Shown: positions 53,591 to 63,730 of the stretch, one piece after another
How the letters are laid out: every line of letters begins with the position of its first letter
Numbering within the stretch: position 1 is the stretch's first letter
Assembly: GCA_032718475.1 (NCBI GenBank)
Contig: JAUCBJ010009084.1
Location: 1 to 64,000, forward strand
DNA: 64,000 bases
Reading direction: 5' to 3'
Source of the DNA: Nemertoderma westbladi
Lineage: Eukaryota; Xenacoelomorpha; Nemertodermatida; Nemertodermatidae
Position numbers and translations under genes: made by a program
The notes under the pieces: model-generated
The model's input: the letters and a program-made list of their open reading frames with translations, nothing else
Databases searched by the model: none
Told to the model about the DNA's origin: nothing

Positions 53591-55188
53591 ATGCGCGGAA
53601 GGGAGCGACTGGACGACGCCACCGAACAGGGACGCGGACAGTTGGATTTGGTTAGCGAGATTGCGAAATTCGCGGCTAGATACGGATTACCGGCACAGCA
53701 ACCACCGAAGTTCTCTGGCAACGCGAAACACTGGCACTCACTGGTAGACTACGTAGAGTCCCAGATCGCTAAGTGTGCTTTCACCTCAACGGAGAAGTTT
53801 AATTACTTGCTCCTAGTCCTGTCTGGTGAGCCGAAACGATTAGCGGAAACCTTTATTGGTGTTCCCGATTGGCATACGACCGTTTGTATTAGATTTACGG
53901 CGGTAACGTCGCCATGGCTAAATCCATTATCGAAGACCTCTGTAGAGGAGGCAGCATTTCGAAACCGATCGATCTTCTACGACTCGCGGACGAAATAAAA
54001 AACGCTATAGGGACTTTACGGTCCATTGGACAACTCGAGTACGCTAACGCACCGACGGTTCTCATCAGGATAATCGGTCGACTTCATTATCGACTCCGAC
54101 GAGAATGGCGACGCATCGAGTACCAGCGTGAAGAGGCCGGCGGGCTATTAAAACTCACCGACGTCTATCAACTGATTTCGCGGGAGGCCGTTATCGAGAC
54201 TCGATCGAATTATACTGATCACCATATCGCGGCAGAAGGGATAGCTATTTCTGCGCCGAATCGGACTAAACCGTTTCCGACGAACGCGAAAGCCGTTACC
54301 TACGCCACCCCTACTGAGACTTCTAATGTTCTGATGCCTATCGGCACCACGCAGCCACGACAACAGTTGCCGGCAGACTTTGTGGGATGCTCATACTGCG
54401 AGCGGAACGGCAGAAACCATAGCGGACATAAACTTCGTGGATGTCGCGCTTTTAAAGAGTTAGGAATCGAGGAGAGGAGACTCCAAATACGATCTTTAGA
54501 TTCTTGCTGGAGATGTACGAAGCCAGGACACGTCTGGAAGGATTGCCCGAGCGATGATACATGTCCTCTGTGTGGACGTAACCATGACGCGTTACTTCAC
54601 ACTACTAGTCATACTCCGACCAGACGCTTTCGACGAGAGCATCCAGATAAAGCGGCTAGATGCGACGCACTATATAAGGACCGTGCGCCGCACGAGATCC
54701 GTACGTTTTATACGGACTGCATGGATCAGTCAGGATCATCGGACGAGTACGAGGAGGAAGACGACACTTTCTATGTGCATGCAGGTGAGGAACAGCCATC
54801 GGTAACGCTCCTCACACAGAACCAATTGAAAGGGTTTAGCGTGATTCCTATAAAGATTACCGGAACCCGAGGGAGCAAGCGTATATACGCTATCTTAGAC
54901 TCTGCGTCATCACACAGTTATGTCGACGAACAAGTAGCCGACGTGGTTACGGACATGAGTCAAGATAAGACTGCTCAGTATACTGTAAGCAGCATGCATG
55001 GTAAGAGAGCGATCCCTGTGATGAGAGTGAAACTAACCTTAGACACTCTTCTTTCCAAAGCGGAACACAGCAAGGAGGAGCGCTCATTACTTTCGGTAAG
55101 AAATTTGACCTTTGCAGCTACGAAGGACTTTAGTAACTTGCTCGGCCCTGTGCCAGAGCAATCACCGGAAGATCGTAAGTATTTCTGA
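53591..55188 (+). pseudogene. Element C Gag and aspartic protease, frameshifted
   Basis: 53591-53998 carries the DUF1759-like Gag core: IAKFAARYGLPAQQPPKF, GNAKHWHSL, KFNYLLLVLSGEPKRLAETF. After about 53865 the homologous sequence moves to the frame of 53914-55188, with a TAG just before IYGGNVAMAKSIIEDL. The knuckles CWRCTKPGHVWKDC and CPLCGRNHDALLH are intact. The protease active site is IYAILDSASSHSY (D-S-A), followed by LLGPVPEQSPEDRKYF and a TGA. Element A is the closest relative. Roles: particle formation, RNA binding and processing. Not functional without the frame repaired. Confidence 0.8.
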
Positions 55189-56022
55189 CACCTTGGAATA
55201 CCGGAATGTCCTGTTAATTATCGTTCCATTGCGATGTTAATTGGGACAGACCAGTTTAACTTACATCAGGTATGGGAGACACACCTATCTGTTATTACAG
55301 CGGGCAACCCCTACGCATGTAGAACTCCCATAGGTTGGTATACTAGAGCACCAATACGTTCACTAGAGGTAAGTGACCAGGAGGACGATGTTTTGAGTAC
55401 GTGTAGTTTATTGACTACTACGATAGATAACTCTCCTTCACACTCCCGTGGTCCAATTGTACGGACGGCACTATGACAGACTTGCGTCGATAACGCAGAT
55501 GCCACCGATACTGACGTAACTGATCTGGACACGACCACACGGACCTCTGACTTACAACTACTTGCAGTAAACCAGGTTGTATTGACTACCGAAGACCAAA
55601 GGGTTGTTGCTGTGGATGACTCGATGAACGAGGATTTTGGAAGGCTTGCGAGCCTACCGAAAAATCCAAAGGTCATTGACCCCACCCACCAGGCTTCGAC
55701 ACCGGTCGTTGATCTAGGAAGGCTTGCGAGCCTACCGATAGATCAAGAAGTTGTCGAACCGCCACACGACGATTCGACGCCGACTAGTGACACCAGAGGG
55801 CTTGCGAGCCTACCAGACGCATTGACACTAGCCACCGCAGCGGACGAAGACGTGGACGCGGACCATGCCGCAGTGCAAGCAGCGCTTGACCGACTGCTGA
55901 CTGAACGGACCATTAAATGGTTGGAACAGGATTCAGCAGAACCCAGTAGTTACGAGACCGCTATGTCAGAACAGGAAAAATGGTCATTAAATATTAAGAG
56001 AGATACCATGAGAGAGTCCTAA
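55189..56022 (+). pseudogene. Element C protease-RT linker and RT N-terminus, internally deleted
   Basis: After the TGA near 55188 the frame continues through AMLIGTDQFNLHQVWETH and GWYTRAPI, the BEL linker motifs. 55582-56022 holds repeated GRLASLP segments encoded by the hairpin motif, then TIKWLEQDSAEPSSYETAM and WSLNIKRDTM, which align with WLDRDAMEPGGYDLAM and the MMEDTIRLL start in element A. At 56020 the sequence jumps directly to MRFRQSKVAF. The roughly 390 bases present in A between these points are missing, including the RT N-terminal fingers region. Confidence 0.65.
55639..55815. repeat. Short hairpin, family-C motif, sites 3 to 5
   Basis: Copies at 55639-55659, 55717-55737 and about 55795-55815, spaced 78 bp. 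The first two are exact GGAAGGCT-TGCG-AGCCTACC. All are read as GRLASLP or RGLASLP, a different frame from sites 1 and 2. Confidence 0.88.
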
Positions 56023-57290
56023 TGCGTTTTAGACAAAGCAAAGTGGCTTTCACCTGTGACGTAGAGGCCATGTTTCACCAGGTTAAGGCTTTGGAGCGGG
56101 ACAGTGACAGCTTGAGGTTTCTTTGGTATCCGGATGGAAATTTAGAACTTCCGCCAGAAACTTACCAAATGCAGGTAAGAGTCTTCGGAGCCAGGGACAG
56201 CCCCAACTGCACCATGTACGCCTTAAAGCAGACCGCATTGGACAGACGAGACCAATTTGACCCAGAAGTAGTTCGGACAGTGGAACGAGATTTCTACGTG
56301 GATGATGGCCTCAAGAGTTGTGACACTTTGGAGCGCGCTACAACCGTAGCACACCAACTCCAGGATTGTCTCGCTGAGGGCGGATTCCGCCTGACGAAGC
56401 TTCCAACGAACCCGAGCTGGTGAACTCATTTGACCCGACGGATCGCAGTGGAGGTGACTTAGACTTAGACCTAGAGCCTCTACCGACGACCAAAGTATTC
56501 GGACTTAGTTGGGACCCTAACACCGACAATTTTAGGGTACGTGTAAGGTCCAACGACCAGACTAGACCTCTCACTAAGAGGCCTTGCTTATCGACCATGA
56601 GTCGATTGTATGACGCATTGTGTTTCATTAGTCCAGTGATCCTACATGCTAGGATCATACTCCGCAGCATTTGGCAAGCCGGACTGGAATGGGACGATCC
56701 CATCCCAGAAAAGTTAGCTGAGCAATGGAGGGACTGGGAAGCCAAACTGACGTTCCTACAAGACTATACCATACCAAGGGTATACTTTCCTTTGCAGACC
56801 ACCTTTCCAGCCGATTTAGAGCTTCACAGCTTTAGTGACTCTAGCAAGGATGGATTGGGGGTTACCTTATACGTTAGACGACAAGTGACATCGGACAGCT
56901 ACGATGTGTCTCTCGTTACTTCTAATGCCATTGAAGTATATGACTGTACCTCGTGGAGAGCTGCAAGCCGGGACGATATCCACCGATATTGTCAGTCTAG
57001 TTCAACGCGAGCTGGAGGCTAACTTGAAGGTCACATATTGGACGATGCGACATTGGTACTTTGGTACATAAACAACGAAGCGTTTGAGTTCAACACTTTC
57101 GTAGCCAACAGGCGGGCTGAAATATTAGACCGGTCGCTCAAACAAGATTGGCGTCACTGTCCAGGGAAGCTGAACCCAGCTGACATCGCGTCACGGGGGA
57201 TGCAACCGCTTGACTTTTGTAAACCGGACAATAAATCCTTTTGGTTTAGAGGACCCGATTTCCTACAGCGACCATCAGATGAATGGCCAC
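56022..57290 (+). pseudogene. Element C reverse transcriptase and RNase H, frameshifted
   Basis: 56022-56423 has RT motifs FTCDVEAMFHQV (catalytic D) and RDFYVDDGLKSC (YVDD catalytic pair), then GGFRLTK. The frame shifts near 56400 to 56420-57022, which carries the Pao connection domain (KVFGLSWDPNTDNF, LTKRPCLSTMSRLYDALCF, WDDPIPEKL) and the RNase H start LHSFSDSSKDGLGV. Two more shifts lead to 57038-57290, with YINNEAFEFNTFVANRRAEI and KLNPADIASRG. These are standard BEL/Pao landmarks in order. The enzyme would copy the element RNA in the particle; this copy cannot be translated as one protein. Confidence 0.85.
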
Positions 57291-57414
57291 CGTTATTCGA
57301 ACGCGACAACCAACACCATACCAGAGGGTGCCGAGATATCGAATCGACAAGGTTGTCAAATCTAAAGCGAAAGCCAACGCCAAGGTCAAGAGGAAACAAG
57401 GACGGACGAAATCT

Positions 57415-57850
57415 GATGACCTGGACGCCAGACCTGACATTACGCCTGACGTCTCACCAGACACTCGACCAGATGCTTGTACGAATCCTTCGCCGGATGT
57501 TCCGCGGGAGATTTCACCAGACGTTTCGCCGGATTGTTCACCAGATTACTCACCAGACTATTCACCAGAAGCGATACCAGATTGTTCTCCGGATTGCTCG
57601 CCAGATTGTTTTATGGAACTCTCGACAGAATGTCTACCAGACATCTCACCAGACTTTCCACCAGACATCTCGACAGACTGTCCACCAGACTTTGGACCAG
57701 ACTTTCTGACAGAAGTTACGCCAGACAGACTTTGGGACCGACAACCGGACATTTCGCTGGATGTTCCCCGCTATGTCTCACCAGACGTCTCACCAGACTG
57801 TTCACCGGACGCTTCACCAGACTCTCTACTAGACACTCCACTAGAAGACC
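57415..57850 (+). repeat. Degenerate 12/18-bp coding repeat (SPDxSPD)
   Basis: Built on TCACCAGACTGT-like units. Because the unit contains no stop in any forward frame, overlapping frames stay open over 57477-57869 and through 57709. Only the SPD frame continues into integrase. Confidence 0.8.
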
Positions 57851-58116
57851 CATTGGAGCGGACTTATAGAGACTTACCAAATTTGACTTCTTTGGACGAC
57901 AAAGGTGTGGCCACAGCGATCACACTCCGGTCAAAGAAGGTACTTGACTTACCGCCAGCAGGTAAACGTGTGACTAAAGTTAGGAAGCTTACAGGCTCAC
58001 AGGAACACACTGACACTGTAGAGTTGAAACCGTTACTGCCAGTCGACACATTAGGTGCGGACGGTAAAGGTAAGACCGTAGAGATTGACGTACTTGGGGA
58101 CTCAGACAAACCTACC

Positions 58117-58137
58117 GGAAGGCCCGTGGGCCTACCA
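58117..58137. repeat. Short hairpin, family-C motif, site 6 (compensated stem)
   Basis: GGAAGGCC-CGTG-GGCCTACC. The pair next to the loop has changed from T-A to C-G, keeping the stem. Read as GRPVGLP. Confidence 0.8.
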
Positions 58138-59703
58138 AGTCCAGACAAGGATCCACAATACGACTATACTTTACCTGATGACGTCACTATCACTTACGTT
58201 GACCGGATAGTAAACCTAACTAGATCATGGACTGACGCGTGCCGCAAGTTAGCATGGCTCAAACGTTTGAGACAATATGCCAGAGGCAAACGCGACTTTC
58301 CTAGAAGACTTACCTTAAAGGAAGTTGGTCATTGTGAAGTTGATATCATTCGCCATTATCAATTGCGATATTTCGCACGAGAGTTCACAGCGATCAACCA
58401 AGGTAAACAGATTAAGTCTTCACCGATTTTGAGTTGGAGTCCTATTATTTACCGGGGTTTACTTTGCCACAAGACCAGACTCCAAAACATCGACTTTGCA
58501 CTTGACTTTAGGTATCCTATCATCATACCGCAACACCATGAATTACAGTGCGCTATGATACTGGACGCACATGTACAACTCAAACACGTGGGTAGACACC
58601 ACTGTCTATCACACTTACGTTTGAGGTTTGTACTGATTAGACCTAGTAAGGCACTGAGTTCGGTAATGCGGAACTGTATGATTTGTAAGAAGGTGCACGC
58701 AAGGATAGGACACCAAGAAATGAGTGAACTACCACTAGCGAGATTACAGGCATTTAGACCCCCTTTCACTGAGACAGGGATAGACTGTTTTGGACCCATA
58801 ATCGCGAAACGCGGAAGGGTACAGGTAAAACGTTGGGGATTGATCTTCACTTGCATGGCCAGCAGAGCTGTCCATATAGAGCGTGTGACAGATTTGACCA
58901 CCAATGCCTTTATCCTAGCCTTACGGCGATTTATCGCTAGACGTGAATTGGTCAAATCCATTTACTGCGACCAAGGGACAAACTTTGTGGGTGCACGGAA
59001 CGAAATAACCAGAGCTTTGAGAAAGTTGGACCAAAACCAGATTTCCGAGGAACTACGTCCTCACTGAATTGTTTGGAATTTTAATACTCCAGACAGTCCG
59101 TGGAGAGGCGGCGTTTGGGAAAGGCTGATTGGTTCAATTAAGCCAGCTATGGCTAAAGTAGTACCGACGCAACACATATTGACAGACGACCAACTGACAA
59201 CGTTGTTAATAGAAATCGAAGCGATTTTGAACACTAGACCGATCGCTTTGATCCCAGACAATAACGACACACAGTTTGCCTTGACACCAGCGCACCTGCT
59301 TATGCAGGCGCCGACGACATTGTTGCCCATTTCGGTACCCGTTGATAGCGACGGATATGGCAACAAAGCTTGGAAAATCACTCAATTGCTTGCAAATAAA
59401 TTATGGGAAATATGGCAGAAATATTATTTGCCCTCTATTTCAACCAGAACCTCTTCGTATCTAAACAAACGATGTTTGAGACGTGGTGACCACGTTTTAT
59501 TGGCTGAAGCCAATCTGAAAAGACGGTTTTGGCTGACTGGAGTCATTTTGACCACGCACCCTACATCTGGTGTAATAAGGACAGTTACTGTAAGGACTAT
59601 CGACGGACGTACAGTAGACAGACCTGTACAACGTCTCGTACTCCTTGAGGAGACTAGAAACGAGACAGGAGACTACAAATCTCCACCCAATATTAGTAAA
59701 TAG

Positions 59704-60469
59704 AGATGTGGGACCTTTGTTGGCCGCCACATAGACTTACCGTATTTTAGTAATTTAGTATTTTGTATTACTGTATGTGCATTTGTAATCCTCTTCACTG
59801 TAGATAGAGACAGTATCACATATGTATCACATATGTATCACATAGGAGCGGGATCGTGTGTACAGAAGGAATGGAATTCCACTTGGAACCCACAAGTGAG
59901 ACAATTTTTCAAAAATTATTAGACAAATCCATTTAGTTGGATTTAAATTTAAGAAAAATGATTCTCCAGTGAATGCGAATTCTAGAATACAACTAGATAA
60001 AAATTAAAATTGGGGAGGACAAGAGCGGATGGAAGGCTTGCGAGCCTACCGATAAATTTTTTTTGGAAAAGAAAACCGGCCTTGTTCTACGTAGTCGTGT
60101 CTACTATTATTTAGACCGAATTAATTCTCGACTGCATTATTTCTTTGGGAATGTAGTTTGGGAAATTAAAAGGTGAGTATTTTAGACTCGCGGCTAGTTT
60201 ACCCGAAATTCGTTTTTTATCGGCACAATTTTGGATTAGGAGCCAGTGCGAAATCACGCGAACCCGAAGTCATTAGGCAAATGGGTAAGGGTTTTAGAGC
60301 AAAGTTGAGCCGAAAGCCGACAAAACTCTAAGTCTCCTCACATCTAACCTCTGTTTGTGCTTCCTCTAGTAGACACACTACATATACAGGGATTCACGCA
60401 GGAACAGGAGCACCAGGCACCGTTTAATCGCTATGGAGCCAAAACTTTAACGTGTTTGAAGTGGAGAGT
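59704..60469 (+). other. Spacer between integrase and ORF X of element C
   Basis: AT-rich with ATCACATATGT repeated near 59817-59840 and one family-C hairpin. CTCTGTTTGTGCTTCCTCTAG before 60370 looks like a 3' splice site that could give a subgenomic ORF X message; this is inference from consensus only. Confidence 0.45.
60032..60052. repeat. Short hairpin, family-C motif, site 7 (non-coding)
   Basis: Exact GGAAGGCT-TGCG-AGCCTACC between integrase and ORF X. Confidence 0.88.
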
Positions 60470-60851
60470 ATGGCTAGGAGTACAGCCAAGCTCACTAAGT
60501 CCAAGGCGGATCCAAACATCACGCGACAGCGATTGGACGCTTATAACAAAAGAGAGGAGGAGTTACGCGCGGAGTTCAAAGCATTGTACCCCTACGATGC
60601 GTTATGCGACGCCAGCGACGTTTGCGAGAACCCCGAGCTGATATTAGCGCGTTGCCCAAACCACCAAAGTCTGCATTACCAAGAAGGCGGTCGTTTCATT
60701 TCCCGGTATTCTAGAACCGCAGGCAACTCGACGTAGGAACCACCGACAGCTCAACACCGAAGTCCGAGTCCAGTTCGATCCCGACCACCACCCAATCGTA
60801 TTAGAGGATGTGGACGAGCCCGTTCAACCAAGGATTAGGAGAGCGAGATGA
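60470..60851 (+). pseudogene. Element C ORF X, short form, frameshifted
   Basis: From the ATG at 60470 it reads 88 residues: RLDAYNKREEELRAEF, YPYD at 40-43, CPNH at 62-65, YQEGG. Reading then slips. The neighbouring frame continues RRRNHRQLNTEVRVQFDPDHH and IVLEDVDEP to a TGA at 60849, similar to PVYYSDGSEPAILVDHLES in ORF X of element A. The middle segment with CGEC is absent here, so the possible zinc site is only half present. No exonuclease-like gene follows. The function is unknown. Confidence 0.6.
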
Positions 60852-60856
60852 AGGAA

Positions 60857-60983
60857 GGAAGGCTTGCGAGCCTACCGATTGGATATTATATTTGGATATT
60901 ATATTTGGTATTGTATTGGACGTTACGTTTGGATGTTGGTTTTGGAGGAGCGAGATAGAGAAGGAAGGCCTGCGAGCCTACCG
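60857..60983. repeat. Short hairpin, family-C motif, sites 8 and 9 (non-coding)
   Basis: Exact copy at 60857-60877, and GGAAGGCC-TGCG-AGCCTACC at 60963-60983, both downstream of the ORF X stop. Each is preceded by a similar GAGCGAGAT-GAAGGAA sequence. Confidence 0.85.
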
Positions 60984-61236
60984 TTAGCAATTAGTGCTCA
61001 GGAGAAGACATCCAGACCAGCAGGACGAACTTTTCAGATCGTCAGGAGGACACTTTAAGACTTATTTGAAAGATTTTAGCGCCTTATGTTTATTTTATTT
61101 TTGAACTGATTTAATTTGGTGGAAGTTTATTATGTATATTTACAATATAAAGATTTATTGAAAGAGTTGAAATTATTTGTTCAATTTGTTTTGATTTAAT
61201 TTGTTCTGATTTGTTTAAATGGAATATCTTATTGCT

Positions 61237-61304
61237 CCAATGTGAGGCCATGGAATACTCTAGAAGATTCTAGTAGATTCTATGTCCCAGATTTAGTATA
61301 TAAA
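61237..61304 (+). promoter_or_regulatory. Promoter-like cluster: CCAAT, CTAGAA-GA-TTCTAG dyad, TATA
   Basis: CCAAT at 61237-61241, the dyad CTAGAAGATTCTAG at 61260-61273 with a second ATTCT half-site, and TATATAAA at 61297-61304. The GAA-nn-TTC arrangement resembles a heat-shock element. Probably an LTR promoter. Confidence 0.5.
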
Positions 61305-62582
61305 GGGCTGGTTTGCATTCGGTTATCACTTCTCTTCACTACTACTCCTTGTAAAACATTCTCACACTTAATTCATTTGTTAACTTTAGTTTCTTGTTGA
61401 AACTTTGCAATTCTGTTTTGATAAAGTCGTAAACTGTAAATATAATACAAACTTCTGAACATGTTTTTCTGTATTTGTCCAACCTTGGGACAGTAAAGCA
61501 TCAGGAAAATGGCCGCCTAGACCGTTAGGCCATCAGCAACGCAGGGAAAGGATGTCCACAACACGCTAGCACCCACATTAGCTTAGACCGCGCACCCCCT
61601 TCGCCCTTCGGAATACTCCACTTGCCATGCAGCGCCCGCTTTATGAGGAAGGTAAGACTTTGTTTGACGCCCTTGCCCGACGTAAGACCTAATAGATCAG
61701 GGTAAGCGTGACACCGTCCTGGGACGCCGCAAATTTAGGATCAAATAACTATATTTTAGGCAGAAACCCCCCCCCCCCCCCCTTCAGTAGTACGAATCCC
61801 TGGGTTACCTGTATACCTCACAGGTGCGAATTATTGCCGTTCGTCAGTACGCGAGTACACATTAGGTACGGACAGCATATGTTCCATAATTTAGTGATTC
61901 GCAGTACTGACTGTTTGGTACCGGTTCGCTTTGTAGAATATACATTAGTACCCCCCCCCCCCCCCCCCACCTGCCTGAAGTTGGTTATTTGATCAGGCAA
62001 GGAGCATTTCTGCTACCGGCACACCGCTTGGCCTAGGGAGGTTTTTATTAATATCCTACCACGCCTTGCCACATACTGATAGGTATTGCTGCTAACTACC
62101 GCGGCAACAAAGTTCTAGAATTAAATTTGTATACCAGATCAGCTAACGTATGGTAGCAATTAATCCCTATTTCTTATCTTACAACCAGAATCTGGTATTT
62201 GTGCCGATCACGGGTGTAGTTACTAACACCGTGGTTGCCCAGTTGAGTTGTGGATAGGAAGGAGAGAGCTTTGACGTTATTTGTAAGTATAAAGCTCTAC
62301 AAAACGCGACTAGCTTATTTTAGTAGCTAGCGCACGGTATTATTTCGGTCAGAGAATTACTAAAACCTAGTAAATGATATACACCAAAATTGTTTTATTG
62401 TAACACACCCACACACACACGCCCTAAAACATATTTACCCTTAGAGTTTCTACTAGTTATAGCGCACTTTAGATTACTTTTAGGTATAAATTATCTGAAT
62501 TTGTAAATTAGGATCAGATATTTAGTTACGGCAAGAAGGAGTATTTCATTTCGTTATTAAACTGTTGTTTTCTGCGCAGCAG

Positions 62583-62700
62583 TATTGTTACATTTAGGCA
62601 CGACCTTTTAGACTGATTTCGTACAGGGGGATCAGTTATCGTTACATTAAGGCACGACCTTTTTTAGGCTGATTCAGACAGGGAGATCAGTATTGTTACG
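62583..62700 (+). repeat. Tandem repeat of about 55 bp, two copies plus a part
   Basis: Units share GTTACATTWAGGCACGACCT, a GACTGAT-like segment and ACAGGGRGATCAGT. Composition recalls the hairpin-rich leader of element A. Confidence 0.7.
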
Positions 62701-63171
62701 CTAGGGCTGTAACCCACCTAGCTCGTATATAAACCATATAAATCACACCGCGGCAAGTTACTGTATTTAGGACTGTCAGCGATAGTTAGGATTCGCTGCG
62801 CGGGGCTTGTTTTCCCGTGAGTTTGGTCTGTTACTGTAACTGTACATCTGCCATACCGGTTAGAGGACAGGTATCCTTTTGTCTAGTTCGTAGGCATTAG
62901 ACCCGCCCACGTACATAGAATAGACACCAGGCTCTGCTCCTCGCCAGTAGTAGTTTGTGTATTGTATCTGTTTGCTTAGATATCCTGGACTGGGATTTGT
63001 TGTCAGATACTGTACGAGCCCGTTTCATTACTAGAGACTTACAGTAAGATATATCATTACTAGGATCTGGTAAGCGGTATACTACTGGACTTTACGGATA
63101 GAGATATTATATAGCTTCGTATTAGTAGATTGTAGGCTGTAGGGTAGTCCCTATCGTAGAGGACACAACAG

Positions 63172-63730
63172 TCATATTTATAACTTCTATCCCACTCCAT
63201 GAGATAGAGAATCTTAAATGAACGTCAAAAGAACAGGTAACACTTACATTTATAGAAGTAATCAGCTGTTATTAGCTATGTCTTTCCGCTGGAGATGGAT
63301 GAATTTTGATTGCGTTGGAACACCCCCTATCTGTGGCTGTCTGAGTGGAGAGATAGGTAGCCTATCTCCCTGTTAATATTGCTGTGTTCTAGAATATTTT
63401 TTATAGTTTCATCGTATTGCCAAAGTTACTAGAGCTGAAGTTAACTCATAATACAATAATTCACCTCAAATATCTCAGCTATTTCATGAACATAATGAAG
63501 TATTAAAGCCATGTCAAAATCCTTGGTATTTTTCTGTAATAATTTATCAAAATATCCTGTGATTCTTTACTATAACCATATCGATTTTAATATTTATAAC
63601 TTCTATAACTTCTATAACGAGATAGATAATCTTAAATGAAAATCAAAAGAACAGGTAACACTTATATTTATAGATGTAATCAGTTGTTATTTGCTACGTT
63701 TTTCCGCTGGAAATGGATTAATTTTGATTG
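63172..63730 (-). repeat. 415-bp satellite in reverse orientation
   Basis: About 1.35 diverged monomers on the minus strand (AGGTAACACTTACATTTATAG, CACCTCAAATATCTCAGC), opposite in direction to all other blocks of the window. Confidence 0.85.

Larger units (their letters stand above)
57283..59703 (+). pseudogene. Element C integrase with an added SPD-repeat segment, in-frame stop
   Basis: Begins with a basic segment KSKAKANAKVKRKQGRTK, then about 150 residues of SPD-x repeats (57415-57850) not usual in the family. The zinc-binding part has DAHVQLKHVGRHHCLSHLR and NCMICKK (HHCC). The catalytic core has TGIDCFGPI (first D) and YCDQGTNFVGA (second D). A TGA at 59065-59067 falls before the segment with the glutamate (GGVWERLIGS), which continues in the same frame. 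59149-59703 is the C-terminal part with NTRPIALIPD and RRGDHVLLAEA. It would insert element DNA in the nucleus. The stop may be a C-to-T change. Confidence 0.85.
61060..63171 (+). other. LTR-like or untranslated region right of element C
   Basis: No gene recognised. It contains a promoter-like cluster (61237-61304), C-runs at about 61767-61782 and 61951-61969, a CA-rich tract near 62402-62420, and a tandem repeat at 62583-62700. By position it should include the 3' LTR of element C, but without a second copy the ends cannot be set. Confidence 0.45.

Noticed and set aside
57477-57869. Alternative ORF across the SPD repeat (LFTRL repeats)
   Set aside because: Opened by the stop-free repeat unit; only the SPD frame joins to the integrase domain.
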